Positions 34,429 through 43,112 are shown, counted from the first letter of the stretch. The stretch: DNA of 64,000 nt from Bacillus sp. 1NLA3E (GCF_000242895.2 NC_021171.1:4188001-4252000); one strand, 5' to 3'. The notes: a model not told the origin generated them from the letters alone. Made by a program: numbers and translations.

Positions 34429-36033
34429 TTATAAAGTGCCGGTCGTTCCCTCCACTGTTTGTAAAAATGCCATAAACGCCGCTCGCCCTTCTTCCGTATT
34501 CTTAAACACACCGGCATCCTCCAACACTTGTTGGAATTTGGCGCCGACCTCAGCTTTAATGATTTCATTTACCTTCTCCTGGGAAAGCTGTGGGTACTTC
34601 TGCGATAATTCAACATACCAATCCCAATGTTTTTGCAGAGAATCCTCCCATTGATTTCTTGCAACAGGCCGTAAAAGGTACTCCTTGATTTGCTGTAACT
34701 CGGTGGCGAGTCGCCCTGGCAAAATTGCCAGTCCCATGACTTCGATTAAGCCGATGTTTTCCTTTTTTATATGATGAAGCGGTTTGTGCGGATGGAATAG
34801 GCCATCGGGAAATTCAGCCGTGGTTCGATTATTTCGTAGCACAACGTCCATTTCAAAAAAATTGCCACGTCGGCGCGCGATCGGCGTAACGGTATTATGT
34901 GGTGTTTCCCCACTAAAAGCCTTAATATCGACGCTTGGATCACTATACCCCAACCATTTGCGCCAAATTCGTTCTGTAATTTCGGCGACATCCCCTTTAG
35001 AAGAACCCGTGATACGGATAACTGACATCGGCCAGTTCACAATTCCTATTTTTACATCGGGATAGGCGTTTAGACGAAGTGTCTCGACAATTTTAGCCCG
35101 CTCCAGCGCAAACTTGAAGTTCCCCCCTTGAAAATGGTCATGTGCTAAAATCGATCCTCCGACAATCGGCAAATCGGCATTTGATCCAATAAAATAATGT
35201 GGAAAGACCTCAACAAAGTCTAAAAGACGATCGAAGGTGGTCCGCGTAATTTTCATTGGAACATGCTCTTTTCGAAACACAATACAATGCTCTTTGTAAT
35301 AGACGTAAGGTGAATATTGTAAGAACCAAGCTTCGTTATGAAGGGTAACCGGAATCACCCGATGCGTTGCTCTCGCTGGGTGGCGAAGTGTTCCTTTGTA
35401 GCCCTCATTTTCACGGCATAATAAACAGGATGGATACGTTGATGCCGGCAGATCCTTTAACAGAGCGATTTCTTTTGGATCTTTTTCGGGCTTCGACAAA
35501 TTGATCGTGATGTCGATCGCACCATATGGAGTATCCGCTTTCCAGTCTCTATTTTTCGCAATACGGTCTGCCCGAATGTAATTGGAGGCAACCGAAAGTT
35601 GATAAAATCTATCAGTAGCCGCCTTCGGGCTCATCTCGTAATTTTGACAAAACTCACGAATCACTTCCGAAGGCCTTGGCATCAAGCCATTCATGATCTC
35701 CGTATCAAAAAGGTCGCGCTCGGTTATGGTGTTGGATGTTAGCCGCCCACTTTCGAAAGCCCAATCTACTATTTTTTCTAAAATTACTGCTAGTGGCGGC
35801 AATGGACTTTCTGCGTCACACTCCTGCCAATCCTCTATTCCAAGAAGGGCAAGCAGCCGATTTCGGACATAAGTCTCATCTTCTGTTTCAAGTAAATGCC
35901 TTTGTAACCCGTATTGAATTAAACTTTGAATAGATTGAAAAACGTGCATATTGTCAGACCTCCGTATCATTGTGAGGTGTTCGTCTGAAAATGACTGCTT
36001 CTGTTCAAAATGTTGTAATACCCGGTGCAGCAT
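34429..36033 (-). CDS. galT: UDP-glucose-hexose-1-phosphate uridylyltransferase (class II)
   Basis: 534 residues, cytoplasmic. GalT of the Firmicutes class II type: LLCRENEGYKGTLRHPARAT (about 208-227), HCIVFRKEHVPM, and the conserved HDHFQGG (about 304-310) with the histidines involved in uridylylation. It converts UDP-glucose and galactose-1-phosphate into UDP-galactose and glucose-1-phosphate (Leloir pathway). ATG at 36033 with GGAG/AAAAGGG upstream is preferred to GTG at 36051. No galK, galE or galR is in the window, so it is separated from the usual operon. Confidence 0.95.
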   Translation of the reverse strand: MLHRVLQHFEQKQSFSDEHLTMIRRSDNMHVFQSIQSLIQYGLQRHLLETEDETYVRNRLLALLGIEDWQECDAESPLPPLAVILEKIVDWAFESGRLTSNTITERDLFDTEIMNGLMPRPSEVIREFCQNYEMSPKAATDRFYQLSVASNYIRADRIAKNRDWKADTPYGAIDITINLSKPEKDPKEIALLKDLPASTYPSCLLCRENEGYKGTLRHPARATHRVIPVTLHNEAWFLQYSPYVYYKEHCIVFRKEHVPMKITRTTFDRLLDFVEVFPHYFIGSNADLPIVGGSILAHDHFQGGNFKFALERAKIVETLRLNAYPDVKIGIVNWPMSVIRITGSSKGDVAEITERIWRKWLGYSDPSVDIKAFSGETPHNTVTPIARRRGNFFEMDVVLRNNRTTAEFPDGLFHPHKPLHHIKKENIGLIEVMGLAILPGRLATELQQIKEYLLRPVARNQWEDSLQKHWDWYVELSQKYPQLSQEKVNEIIKAEVGAKFQQVLEDAGVFKNTEEGRAAFMAFLQTVEGTTGTL

Positions 36034-36078
36034 CCCTTTTCTCTTCTCCACTATAATGAAGTTATGGAGGCGAATACA

Positions 36079-36324
36079 ATGAAAAAAATCATTTTTTCAA
36101 TATTATTAATGTCGATGCTTTTCGGGATGGGCGGCGCGGTGTTGGCAAGTGCTCTTGATGCGGACCAGAAGGCAGCCATCGATAACAAAGTCCAACAAAT
36201 GATCGATAAATGCAGTGCGTTGATGGGTGGAGAGACGGCAGATAAAAGTAATCTTCCACCATGCTGCCAAACAGAAAATCCAAAGGAGTGCTCGGTAAAG
36301 GGCGCGGATAAAGTCTTAAATTAG
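36079..36324 (+). CDS. Small secreted Cys-rich protein (81 aa)
   Basis: Signal peptide MKKIIFSILLMSMLFGMGGA with cleavage near VLASA, then DQKAAIDNKVQQMIDKCSAL and a tail with PPCCQTENPKEC (four cysteines in all). TATGGAGG lies 7 bases before the ATG and TATAAT about 30 bases before. Divergent from galT. No family recognised; the plan resembles the small secreted protein at 33233 but sequence similarity is not evident. Confidence 0.72.
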   Translation: MKKIIFSILLMSMLFGMGGAVLASALDADQKAAIDNKVQQMIDKCSALMGGETADKSNLPPCCQTENPKECSVKGADKVLN

Positions 36325-36440
36325 GGCGATTTTTGGAAAATGGTCTTGGGGTTATGTTAGGTAATTTTATTTCTAATTGATTTGATTAGGGACTTGTGCT
36401 GAAACCGCTGAATAATCAGTGGTTTTTTTGATTGATCGTA

Positions 36441-36536
36441 ATTTATCGGCCGCTATCGTTATTTTATCGACCGTTCTTTGAAATTTGTCGGCCGCTTTGC
36501 GGATTTTATCGACCGCTTCTCCATTTTTATCGACCA
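36441..36536. repeat. Phased TCGRCCG repeat, five units
   Basis: TCGGCCG or TCGACCG/TCGACCA at 36446, 36467, 36488, 36509 and 36530: exactly 21 bases apart, in units like ATTTTATCGACCGCTT. Same unit type as 1231-1283. Confidence 0.9.
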
Positions 36537-36628
36537 TTAGCCAATAATTTCCATCAAAACCATCCCTTTCGATATGACTATGGGCACGATAAACGCAAGC
36601 GAACCACTAGCTACAGATACTTACGCAC

Positions 36629-36677
36629 AAAAAAATGCAAGCTATCCCCCAAATCAGGGTCTACTTGCATTTTTTTA
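36629..36677 (-). terminator. Terminator of tatA
   Basis: AAAAAATGCAAG / CTTGCATTTTTTT with a 22-base loop, directly downstream of the tatA stop. Confidence 0.85.
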
Positions 36678-36679
36678 AT

Positions 36680-36874
36680 CTATGCTTTTGGAAGACTCTT
36701 TTGCTCATTCTTAGCTTGATCGACCACAACATCCTTCTTTATGCCCTTTTTAAATTCAGACATCATCCGCCCAACGGCTGAGCCTAATTGCGGAATCTTC
36801 TTTGGACCAAATATTAGTAGCCCTAACACAAAAATAACAATGATTCCTGGTAACCCAATATTTGCAAGTCCCAT
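36680..36874 (-). CDS. tatA: Sec-independent (Tat) translocase subunit TatA
   Basis: 64 residues: a single N-terminal membrane helix LPGIIVIFVLGLLIFGPKKI (about 8-27), with the conserved FGPKKIPQLG hinge, an amphipathic helix SAVGRMMSEFKKGIKK and a charged tail. TatA oligomers form the pathway for folded proteins. ATG at 36874 has GGAGAG upstream; a longer frame overlaps the TetR gene end. No tatC is in the window. It follows the TetR gene by 35 bases. Since copper enzymes are often Tat substrates the location is interesting, but the multicopper oxidase here has a Sec-type lipoprotein signal. Confidence 0.92.
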   Translation of the reverse strand: MGLANIGLPGIIVIFVLGLLIFGPKKIPQLGSAVGRMMSEFKKGIKKDVVVDQAKNEQKSLPKA

Positions 36875-36909
36875 ATTCAATACTCTCCATTCAAATAATG
36901 TTAAGTCCA

Positions 36910-37599
36910 TTAACCCTTTTTCTGTAATTCCGCCAAAACGGCTGGGGGGAAAATCATTCGGCATATCACCTTAGCGAGTTGTTGATAATCCACTGCAGTG
37001 CCCGAATGAGCCCCCGAATTTTCCGGAAGCTTCTCCACTAATACAAGAAGCGACCACACCACCGTATCCAAATCTATATCCTGCCATGTAAGGCCCTTTT
37101 CTTTAGCTTGTAATAAACCGAGGTATATTCTTTTATGCAATTGTCGTCTTGCCTCGGCTAAGACCTCCGCCAATTCCGGATCCTTTGGCAACAATTCCTG
37201 AAGCACATGTTGAAGCCCAAACGCTTCCACGCGCTGATGATGGATGTTTAAAAGCGAGGCCAGTTTCTTTACCGGGTCCCCATTGAGCCAATTTGGTTCA
37301 GGTGGAGTGAGTTTTTCCAATTTATCCTCAAGCAGAGCCATTAAAAGCTGACGCTTATCTGAAAAATAACGATAAAAGGTTCCCGTTGCAACAACAGCAT
37401 GCGCGGCAATTTCCTTCGTAGTCGTTTCCGCATAACCATTAGTGGTAAACAAGTAATGACCACTTTCAAGCAATGATTGTCTTTTCTTCTGTGCACGTTC
37501 CTGCTGAGGCACAAAAGGAAAGGCTCCAACGAGGTTGCCTTCTTCTTGATCTGCCGTTTGGTTACCGCCAACAAGATTACCCCCGTCTTGATCTAACAT
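36910..37599 (-). CDS. TetR-family transcriptional regulator
   Basis: 229 residues. The helix-turn-helix region is SLLESGHYLFTTNGYAETTT, then AVVATGTFYRYFSDKRQLL (about 42-85). Before it lies an unusual 35-residue N-terminal tail with a repeated motif GGNLVGGNQTADQEEGNLVG. The ligand domain is helical, with many acidic and leucine residues. GGAGGTG precedes the ATG. tatA follows closely. Target and inducer unknown; autoregulation is likely for the family. Confidence 0.88.
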   Translation of the reverse strand: MLDQDGGNLVGGNQTADQEEGNLVGAFPFVPQQERAQKKRQSLLESGHYLFTTNGYAETTTKEIAAHAVVATGTFYRYFSDKRQLLMALLEDKLEKLTPPEPNWLNGDPVKKLASLLNIHHQRVEAFGLQHVLQELLPKDPELAEVLAEARRQLHKRIYLGLLQAKEKGLTWQDIDLDTVVWSLLVLVEKLPENSGAHSGTAVDYQQLAKVICRMIFPPAVLAELQKKG

Positions 37600-37815
37600 T
37601 CATTCACCTCCACCATCTCACAAAATAGTCACAAAACTTAAAAATCGGTTCACCATTATATTGACATAATAACAGTCAGCATGCAATACTTGAATAATGG
37701 TTCATGTTTTATCCGATTCGATAGTTTTTCACCCTTTAAACTATAAGAATCGGTCGCATGACCCGTTTTTGCTAGTCTCTTTAAAGATTAATATCAATTG
37801 GGGGCAGGGAAAAAA

Positions 37816-38004
37816 TTGCGACAAATAGCCAGCGAGGGAAACAGAATTAGCTTTGACAGACATGGGTCCACTTTAATCGGAGAAGTCATTAAGGTAAAAG
37901 AACAAAGTGTAGTTGTCAGTATAAGCACTCATGATGCTAGTCTCTTAAAAATTGACACTCCGAGCACAATTGTCTCCCATAATCATTATATTATTTTGGA
38001 ATAA
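37816..38004 (+). CDS. YkvS-like DUF2187 small protein
   Basis: 62 residues, cytoplasmic, beta-rich: EGNRISFDRHGSTLIGEVIK, VKEQSVVVSIS, then TPSTIVSHNHYIILE. The pattern (EGNxIxF...G..GxVxKVKExSVVVxI...TxVxHxxYxI) is that of DUF2187 proteins such as YkvS. A KOW/SH3-like fold is likely; function unknown. The TTG at 37816 has GGCAGGG upstream; the frame extends to a TTG at 37798. Monocistronic with its own terminator. Confidence 0.8.
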   Translation: MRQIASEGNRISFDRHGSTLIGEVIKVKEQSVVVSISTHDASLLKIDTPSTIVSHNHYIILE

Positions 38005-38019
38005 CTTTTTAACACAAAG

Positions 38020-38056
38020 GCAAGTAAGCTATATTGAATAGCTTGCTTGCATTTTT
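38020..38056 (+). terminator. Terminator after the DUF2187 gene
   Basis: GCAAGTAAGCTAT / ATAGCTTGCTTGC (one mismatch) followed by ATTTTTT. Confidence 0.88.
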
Positions 38057-38095
38057 TATTACCCACACACGGGTGTTTAGGTACCGCTACAATAC

Positions 38096-39454
38096 TTAAT
38101 TAGGTAAAAATAATTCAACGGTCGTCCCGATTCCTGGTTTACTTTTAATCAAAATATTGCCATTGTGCAGGGTCATGATGTTTTTGGCGATTGATAAACC
38201 TAGGCCAGTGCCACCTGTTTCGCGACTTCTTGCTTTGTCGACCCGATAGAAGCGCTCGAAAATATTGGCGATTTCTCCCTCGGGAATGCCGATTCCGTAG
38301 TCTTTGACGCGGATAGTCGCGAACTCCTCGCCTTTGTCCACATAAACATCAATCTTACCGGTGCTATATTTCATGGCATTATCAAGCAGGATGATAATGA
38401 CCTGTTTTACCTTAAGCTCCTCAGCGCTCACGATAACTGGATTACCCCGTTCATAATGAAGAAAAATTTCCCTGCTGTACACCTTCTTAAAATGCTTTTG
38501 AATATCTTGGCACAGTGAATGAAGATTAATCGGTTTTCGATCTAACTGATGCTCGTTTTCCGAAGTCGCCAAGTCCAGAAATGCTTGCGTCATTTGCTGC
38601 ATTCGGTTGGACTCAGAGTAAATCGCGTCGATTGCTTCTTTGGTGATCTCGTTATTCTCAACCCCGCGACGACGCAACAAATTGGCATAGCTCTTGATCA
38701 CGGTTAGCGGCGTTTTCATTTCGTGTGAGGCGTCGGAAATAAACTGCTTTTGCTTCTCGATATTCACCTGCAAGCGCTCAATCATCCTGTTAAAGGTGCT
38801 AGCCATCGTCTGAAGCTCGTCCTTAGTTTCACTTTGAATGATAATTTTTTTCGGTACCCCACTGCGTTCAATATCCTCCATCGTTTTGATCATATTGGAG
38901 ATTGGTCGCATCATTATTTTCGACATCCAGCGCCCACCGAGCAACGACAGGACAATGGCGATAACCGTACATGTTACTAGAATCGACAATAAAATATCCT
39001 TGCGCATCTCAAGCCCAAGCAAGCTCTCGCTAATTTCCAAGGTCCCCGTAACCTTTTGCCCATTCATAATCGGAACCCTAGTGATTAACACCTGCTCCTC
39101 GCCGTGCGCTTCTCTAATGACCCGTCTTTCCGAGCCGGGCTTCGACACAAATCTACCATGTAATTTTGCTAAATGATGATCATTTGTGGTCTCTACCAAA
39201 ATTTCCTGATTCGGCAAAATAACCCGAATCAACGAGTGATCCGTTAAGTATTTTTTCAAAACCTCTTCTGTCTGAGAAGCGCTCGCACCCTTATCCAAAT
39301 CGTGCAAAACTGACTCCGCTTTCTCCATTAACACATTTTCCTCCATGTTCACCGTCATTTTCATAAAAGAAATATAGACGGCAACATTAATCAAAATCAG
39401 AATAAACAGCAGCCAAGCAGTCGTTAATAAATTAATCTTTGTAGTAATTTTCAT
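38096..39454 (-). CDS. Sensor histidine kinase
   Basis: 452 residues. Helix 1 (about 9-31), an extracellular region of about 125 residues, helix 2 (about 157-178), HAMP, phosphoacceptor DASHEMKTPLTVIKSYANLL (His near 243), ATPase motifs LLDNAMKYS, DYGIGIP and GGTGLGLSI. GGGAGAAG precedes the ATG inside the end of the regulator gene (gap 6 bases). Third two-component pair of the window, preceded by a DedA-PAP2-like gene; envelope stress is the likely field but the signal is unknown. Confidence 0.95.
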   Translation of the reverse strand: MKITTKINLLTTAWLLFILILINVAVYISFMKMTVNMEENVLMEKAESVLHDLDKGASASQTEEVLKKYLTDHSLIRVILPNQEILVETTNDHHLAKLHGRFVSKPGSERRVIREAHGEEQVLITRVPIMNGQKVTGTLEISESLLGLEMRKDILLSILVTCTVIAIVLSLLGGRWMSKIMMRPISNMIKTMEDIERSGVPKKIIIQSETKDELQTMASTFNRMIERLQVNIEKQKQFISDASHEMKTPLTVIKSYANLLRRRGVENNEITKEAIDAIYSESNRMQQMTQAFLDLATSENEHQLDRKPINLHSLCQDIQKHFKKVYSREIFLHYERGNPVIVSAEELKVKQVIIILLDNAMKYSTGKIDVYVDKGEEFATIRVKDYGIGIPEGEIANIFERFYRVDKARSRETGGTGLGLSIAKNIMTLHNGNILIKSKPGIGTTVELFLPN

Positions 39455-39460
39455 TTTAAG

Positions 39461-40150
39461 TTACTTCTCCCTAATCGAATAACCAATCCCACGAACGGTT
39501 TGTATGAGCTGAAAGGAAAAATCGTCATCGATTTTTTTCCGTAAATGCCGAATATAAACATCGAGAACATTCGTTTCTCCTTCATACTCATAACCCCAAA
39601 CATGCAAAAGAATGTTTTCCCTTGTGACCACCTTATTTTTATTAATCATCAAATACATCAACAAATCATACTCTTTTGGTGTGAGCGTAATCGACACTCT
39701 ATCCCGCCTTACTTCCCTGGTATCCAACACAAGCGTTAAATCGCGCACCGCCAATTCTGAGGACCCCTCATCCGAATCCACAACCGCCTTCTGACGAAAA
39801 CAAGACCGAACCCGCGCCAATAACTCCTCAATCTCAAACGGCTTCGTGATATAATCATTCGCACCTTGATCCAATCCATTCACTTTATCAAAGGTGGAAT
39901 CCCGTGCCGTCAACAAAATCACTGGCAGTGCGCTGTATGTCTTGCGCAAACGCCGTAGCACTTCCATCCCATTTAACTCCGGCAACATCACATCCAGCAG
40001 AATCAAATCAAACTCATCAGACAACGCCCGCTCCAACCCAGACCGCCCATTATAAGCCAACTCAACCTCATAACCCTCATATTCAAGCTCAAGCTTTAAC
40101 ACTCGCGCAATCTGAGTCTCATCCTCAACCACCAAAATCCGCTTCTTCAC
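39461..40150 (-). CDS. OmpR-family response regulator
   Basis: 229 residues from GTG at 40150 (GGGGAG upstream; the open frame is 30 codons longer but lacks an SD). Receiver: VVEDE, phosphoacceptor in LILLDVMLPELNG (about D52), LLTARD and ITKPF. Winged helix: LTPKEYDLLMYLMINKNKVV and ETNVLDVYIRHLRKKI. It resembles the CssR/YclJ-type group only in general. Transcribed with its kinase and perhaps with the DedA-like gene 110 bases upstream. Confidence 0.94.
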   Translation of the reverse strand: MKKRILVVEDETQIARVLKLELEYEGYEVELAYNGRSGLERALSDEFDLILLDVMLPELNGMEVLRRLRKTYSALPVILLTARDSTFDKVNGLDQGANDYITKPFEIEELLARVRSCFRQKAVVDSDEGSSELAVRDLTLVLDTREVRRDRVSITLTPKEYDLLMYLMINKNKVVTRENILLHVWGYEYEGETNVLDVYIRHLRKKIDDDFSFQLIQTVRGIGYSIREK

Positions 40151-40260
40151 CCCAGTAACTCCCCTTTTTTTATAAAATAAACCCGTATACCGTAACCATG
40201 CCGATCTCCGCCAACCTTTTCTAGTCTGTGAATCAACCAACCTTCTCGATACCCCGCCTG

Positions 40261-41541
40261 TTACACCTTGTTATCGGTAACAAGCCGAAACATTTCAAAC
40301 AACAAGAAATTCAAAAAAATCCAGACTGAGCCATACACATAACCCCCGGCAATGTCACTTGGCAGGGTAGAAGTAAAGGCTATGTTGGAAACTGCTAGGC
40401 TCACAAGCAACAGCAATCCTAAGACTGGCCAGATGACTTGAAAAAAGTTACTTTTGAGATGGCGGGCTAGGAAATATATTCCTGTGCCATAAATAATCAT
40501 CGCAAAGGTTGCAAGTAAATCTGGAAATGCTTGCGATTGAATACCCTTCCCTACTCCCGCAACATGAAGGTCAGCGAGTATGTGCTGAATCGTGTCGTGA
40601 TACGGCTTCGCACCAAGCAAGATGACCACAAGCATGAGATATTCCAGTCTTCTGTTATGTCCCTTCACCCAAATGATAAAAATAGTAAACAGCATGAACA
40701 CGATAAAAGTTCTAGTTGCTTGGAATATGAATAACCCCTTGAGCCAGTTTTGATCAAATATTGATCTCACTACAAAAACCGTGATTTCATTGAATTTCGT
40801 GAACTCACTATCTAAATAATCCTGTGCCAAGCCCAGCATTAAGATTAGCGCTCCTAATAAGCTGAGTGTCAGAAAAACTAGAAAAACTTCTGCCCTTCTA
40901 ATTGTTCGGAGTCGATAAATCAGATGATCTAGCACCATAACCGAATAAAGCTTAATTTGTACTCGATAAAATCGATAGGCTAAATAGGCAACAATTAGCA
41001 CCACAAAAGCCAGAATGATAAACACCAGATATTTTGAGGCTGCGCGGTGAAAACCTTCCCATTGTGGGCCTAATACTTTTCCAAGCGTGACAAAGCTAGT
41101 TCCCCACAATAGTGAGCCACAGAACGATGGGATGATGAACTTGCGATATGGTATTCGCGAAATGCCAGAAATATATCCAGCAAATTGGCGGACGCCTGGT
41201 ACGAAGTAGGAGAAAACGAGTAATTTACTTCCCGACCTCCCCATCCAGGCAGCCGTTTTCGAATATTTCTCTGGACCAAAATGAATATATCTTCCGTATT
41301 TCTCTACCAGCTTGTAGCCGCCTTTCCTTCCAATCCAGTACGTCGTCGATACCGCAATCATCGACGCGGTCACTGTGGTAAGAATGGCCAACGGATAACT
41401 CATTTTCCCTTGAAAGACAAAATAGCCAGCATAGCTCATAAAAAATTCTGAAGAAATAGGAACCGCAAGTAACTCAAGAAAAATAACTGAAAATAATATA
41501 AAGTAACTATGATGTTCAAATATAGTAATTAAATGCGACAT
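40261..41541 (-). CDS. DedA-family protein fused to a degenerate PAP2-like domain
   Basis: 426 residues, wholly membrane. The N-terminal half (1-190) is a DedA/VTT domain: LELLAVPISSEFFMSYAGYF, WIGRKGGYKLVEKYGRY and FVPGVRQFAGYISGISRIPY. The C-terminal half (about 215-420) has the helix plan of a membrane PAP2 phosphatase, but the catalytic motifs are damaged: QSQAFPDLLA where PSGHA is expected, and TSTLPSDIAGGYVYG without the usual SR and H. So lipid transport may remain without phosphatase activity. ATG at 41541 has CGGAGG upstream. Confidence 0.82.
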   Translation of the reverse strand: MSHLITIFEHHSYFILFSVIFLELLAVPISSEFFMSYAGYFVFQGKMSYPLAILTTVTASMIAVSTTYWIGRKGGYKLVEKYGRYIHFGPEKYSKTAAWMGRSGSKLLVFSYFVPGVRQFAGYISGISRIPYRKFIIPSFCGSLLWGTSFVTLGKVLGPQWEGFHRAASKYLVFIILAFVVLIVAYLAYRFYRVQIKLYSVMVLDHLIYRLRTIRRAEVFLVFLTLSLLGALILMLGLAQDYLDSEFTKFNEITVFVVRSIFDQNWLKGLFIFQATRTFIVFMLFTIFIIWVKGHNRRLEYLMLVVILLGAKPYHDTIQHILADLHVAGVGKGIQSQAFPDLLATFAMIIYGTGIYFLARHLKSNFFQVIWPVLGLLLLVSLAVSNIAFTSTLPSDIAGGYVYGSVWIFLNFLLFEMFRLVTDNKV

Positions 41542-41956
41542 ACACAAATGCCTCCGGAATTTTCTAAAAAAAGGTTCAAATTTTGTATCATGATTATCAT
41601 GTGTTTCCACACCAAATGTATCATTATTTTTGTGTATTTTTTGAATTTTAATTAAAAATTAATGAAGTATTCTTTAAACTTTTAGAGTTCCAATGTAAAT
41701 GGGTTAATTTTAGAGGATTAACTAATCAAATGAGGGGAAAATAAAATAAGTTTCTGTTAGCGGTAGCTATATATTTTTTCATCCATACATTAGGAGGGGT
41801 GGGTAATTTTACAAAATATCCAATCAGAATTTGTCTCGGTCTCGTTTAATAAATACTTCACATATTTTTTAACCCATTGTGAAAAATAACGAGTAAACAC
41901 CATCTCCATTACACGTTTACATTGAGTTCAATCATATTGAAAGGAAGCGATTTTCA
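41542..41956. other. Divergent intergenic region between DedA-like gene and DoxX
   Basis: 415 AT-rich bases. I see a 13-base perfect palindrome CATGATTATCATG (41589-41601) just upstream of the DedA-like gene, a possible operator. A strong SD-like AGGAGGGG near 41792 is followed by a 16-codon frame from GTG, too short to call. No gene or known RNA seen. Confidence 0.5.
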
Positions 41957-42469
41957 ATGTTTGTACATTTTCTAAGAGAAAATAAAATAGCGGCAGTGAT
42001 TTTGACCTTAATCCGCTTATATCTCGGCTATTCTTGGATAACTGCAGGTTACCATAAACTGACTGGTGGATTCGATGCAGCTGGATATTTGAAAGGATCA
42101 ATCGCCAATCCAGTAAAAGGACCTGATGGTACAATGGTTTATGGATGGTATATTTCATTCTTAAAGCATTTTGCATTGCCAAATGTCGGTATTTTTAATA
42201 CTGTCATTCCATGGGGTGAGTTCCTAGTTGGTCTTGGTTTAATCCTTGGCTGCTTAACAACCGCCGCAATGTTCTTTGGACTAGTAATGAACTTCTCGTA
42301 TTTCTTGGCGGGAACAGTGTCTCATAACCCTACAGATATTTTCTTAGGCATGATCATTTTGGTGGCTGGCTATAATGCAGGAAGAATTGGTTTAGATTAC
42401 TGGGTTGTCCCATTCATTCGCAGAACCTTTTTTAGAAATGCTGATGCCTATTCTCCAAAGACCACTTAG
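41957..42469 (+). CDS. DoxX-family membrane protein
   Basis: 170 residues, four helices. Typical DoxX features: RLYLGYSWITAGYHKLTGGF (about 16-35), FNTVIPWGEFLVGLGLILGC (about 77-96), and DIFLGMIILVAGYNAGRIGLDYW near the end. DoxX proteins sit in the membrane and are linked with thiosulfate oxidation or with thiol-redox and oxidative stress systems; here the partner is unknown. GGAAGCG precedes the ATG. Monocistronic; a structured region follows. Confidence 0.88.
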   Translation: MFVHFLRENKIAAVILTLIRLYLGYSWITAGYHKLTGGFDAAGYLKGSIANPVKGPDGTMVYGWYISFLKHFALPNVGIFNTVIPWGEFLVGLGLILGCLTTAAMFFGLVMNFSYFLAGTVSHNPTDIFLGMIILVAGYNAGRIGLDYWVVPFIRRTFFRNADAYSPKTT

Positions 42470-42501
42470 GTACAAACATAAGTTTTCAAATTTATCAATT
42501 C

Positions 42502-42577
42502 ATCCCTTTGGGTAGACAGTATATGATCTGGGAAACCCTCCCCCGGATTCTACATTGTTTCTCAAAGGGATTTTTAT
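42502..42577 (+). ncRNA. Structured 3' region after doxX (terminator or small RNA)
   Basis: Nested pairing: outer arms ATCCCTTTG (42502-42510) / CAAAGGGAT (42563-42571), middle GTAGA / TCTAC, inner ATCTGGG / CCCGGAT, then TTTTTATTT. This is larger than a plain terminator and could be a small RNA or a structured 3' UTR. Confidence 0.45.
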
Positions 42578-42581
42578 TTGT

Positions 42582-42625
42582 AAATGTTGATTTCCGCTCC
42601 AATCAACATTGAGCTTTAACACAGC
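42582..42625. repeat. Mini derivative of the palindromic intergenic repeat (copy F)
   Basis: AAATGTTGATTTCCGCTCC joined directly to AATCAACATTGAGCTTTAACACAGC: the two flanks of the large element without its roughly 110-base GC-rich core. Confidence 0.8.
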
Positions 42626-42626
42626 T

Positions 42627-42893
42627 TTATTTTAAAATGTAATCAATCCAGTCAGCAACTGGCTTCATCACGGCTGCAATCCAATCTACGGGATTGGGTA
42701 AATGGACCCCCATTGCTAAAGCCATACTTAATGAAGTCCCAATAATAAGTAAAAGGCTGAATAAAAAACACTCTTTTAGCATTTTTTTCTTTAACAGCGA
42801 TGGCAATTCAGTTAAAGCGATTATTATTGCGACGACAAGGATGGCTAAAGAGGATAACACAGTTGTTACTCCTTTGCTTTTTCTATAAATCAA
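42627..42893 (-). CDS. Small membrane protein next to a germination permease (88 aa)
   Basis: Two helices (about 12-29 and 41-62) and a C-terminal MGVHLPNPVDWIAAVMKPVA, WIDYILK. A conserved LPNPxDWI tail is known to me from small proteins encoded beside ger operons in Bacillus; a role in germination is inferred from that and from the divergent GerAB-type gene. The TTG start at 42893 has only a poor SD, so the N-terminus is uncertain. Confidence 0.7.
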   Translation of the reverse strand: MIYRKSKGVTTVLSSLAILVVAIIIALTELPSLLKKKMLKECFLFSLLLIIGTSLSMALAMGVHLPNPVDWIAAVMKPVADWIDYILK

Positions 42894-43112
42894 TTTCTAT
42901 TTAGGACAATTTTTCCAACATCATATCTCTTCATTATTCTCTAAAAATAATATTTCATCCTTTTGAATAAGCAAATCCGGTTTTTATAGTGCGGTTATTA
43001 TTAGCTTTAATGTAAATAATAAAAAAAGCCCGAGGTGCCTGGAGCTAGACAGTTTCATTGTTCAAAATGTTATCCTTTCTTACTTTATAAGAATCTTTTA
43101 AGGGGATTGAAA

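Larger units (their letters stand above)
36325..36679. other. Gene-free region with 21-bp repeats and a terminator
   Basis: 355 bases between the small secreted protein and tatA. It holds a short hairpin near 36405 (AACCGCTG / CAGTGGTTT, possible terminator), the phased repeat at 36441-36536 and the tatA terminator. The open frame across the repeat is spurious. Confidence 0.6.

Noticed and set aside
34429-36033. A Leloir galactose operon around galT
   Set aside because: Neither galK, galE nor a sugar transporter is present nearby; galT is flanked by a NicO transporter and a small secreted protein.
43021-43060. GAGGTGCCTGGAGCTAGACAG before the germination permease as a regulatory site
   Set aside because: It looks like a fragment of another common Bacillales intergenic repeat and lies inside the non-coding start of the frame; no structure supports a function.
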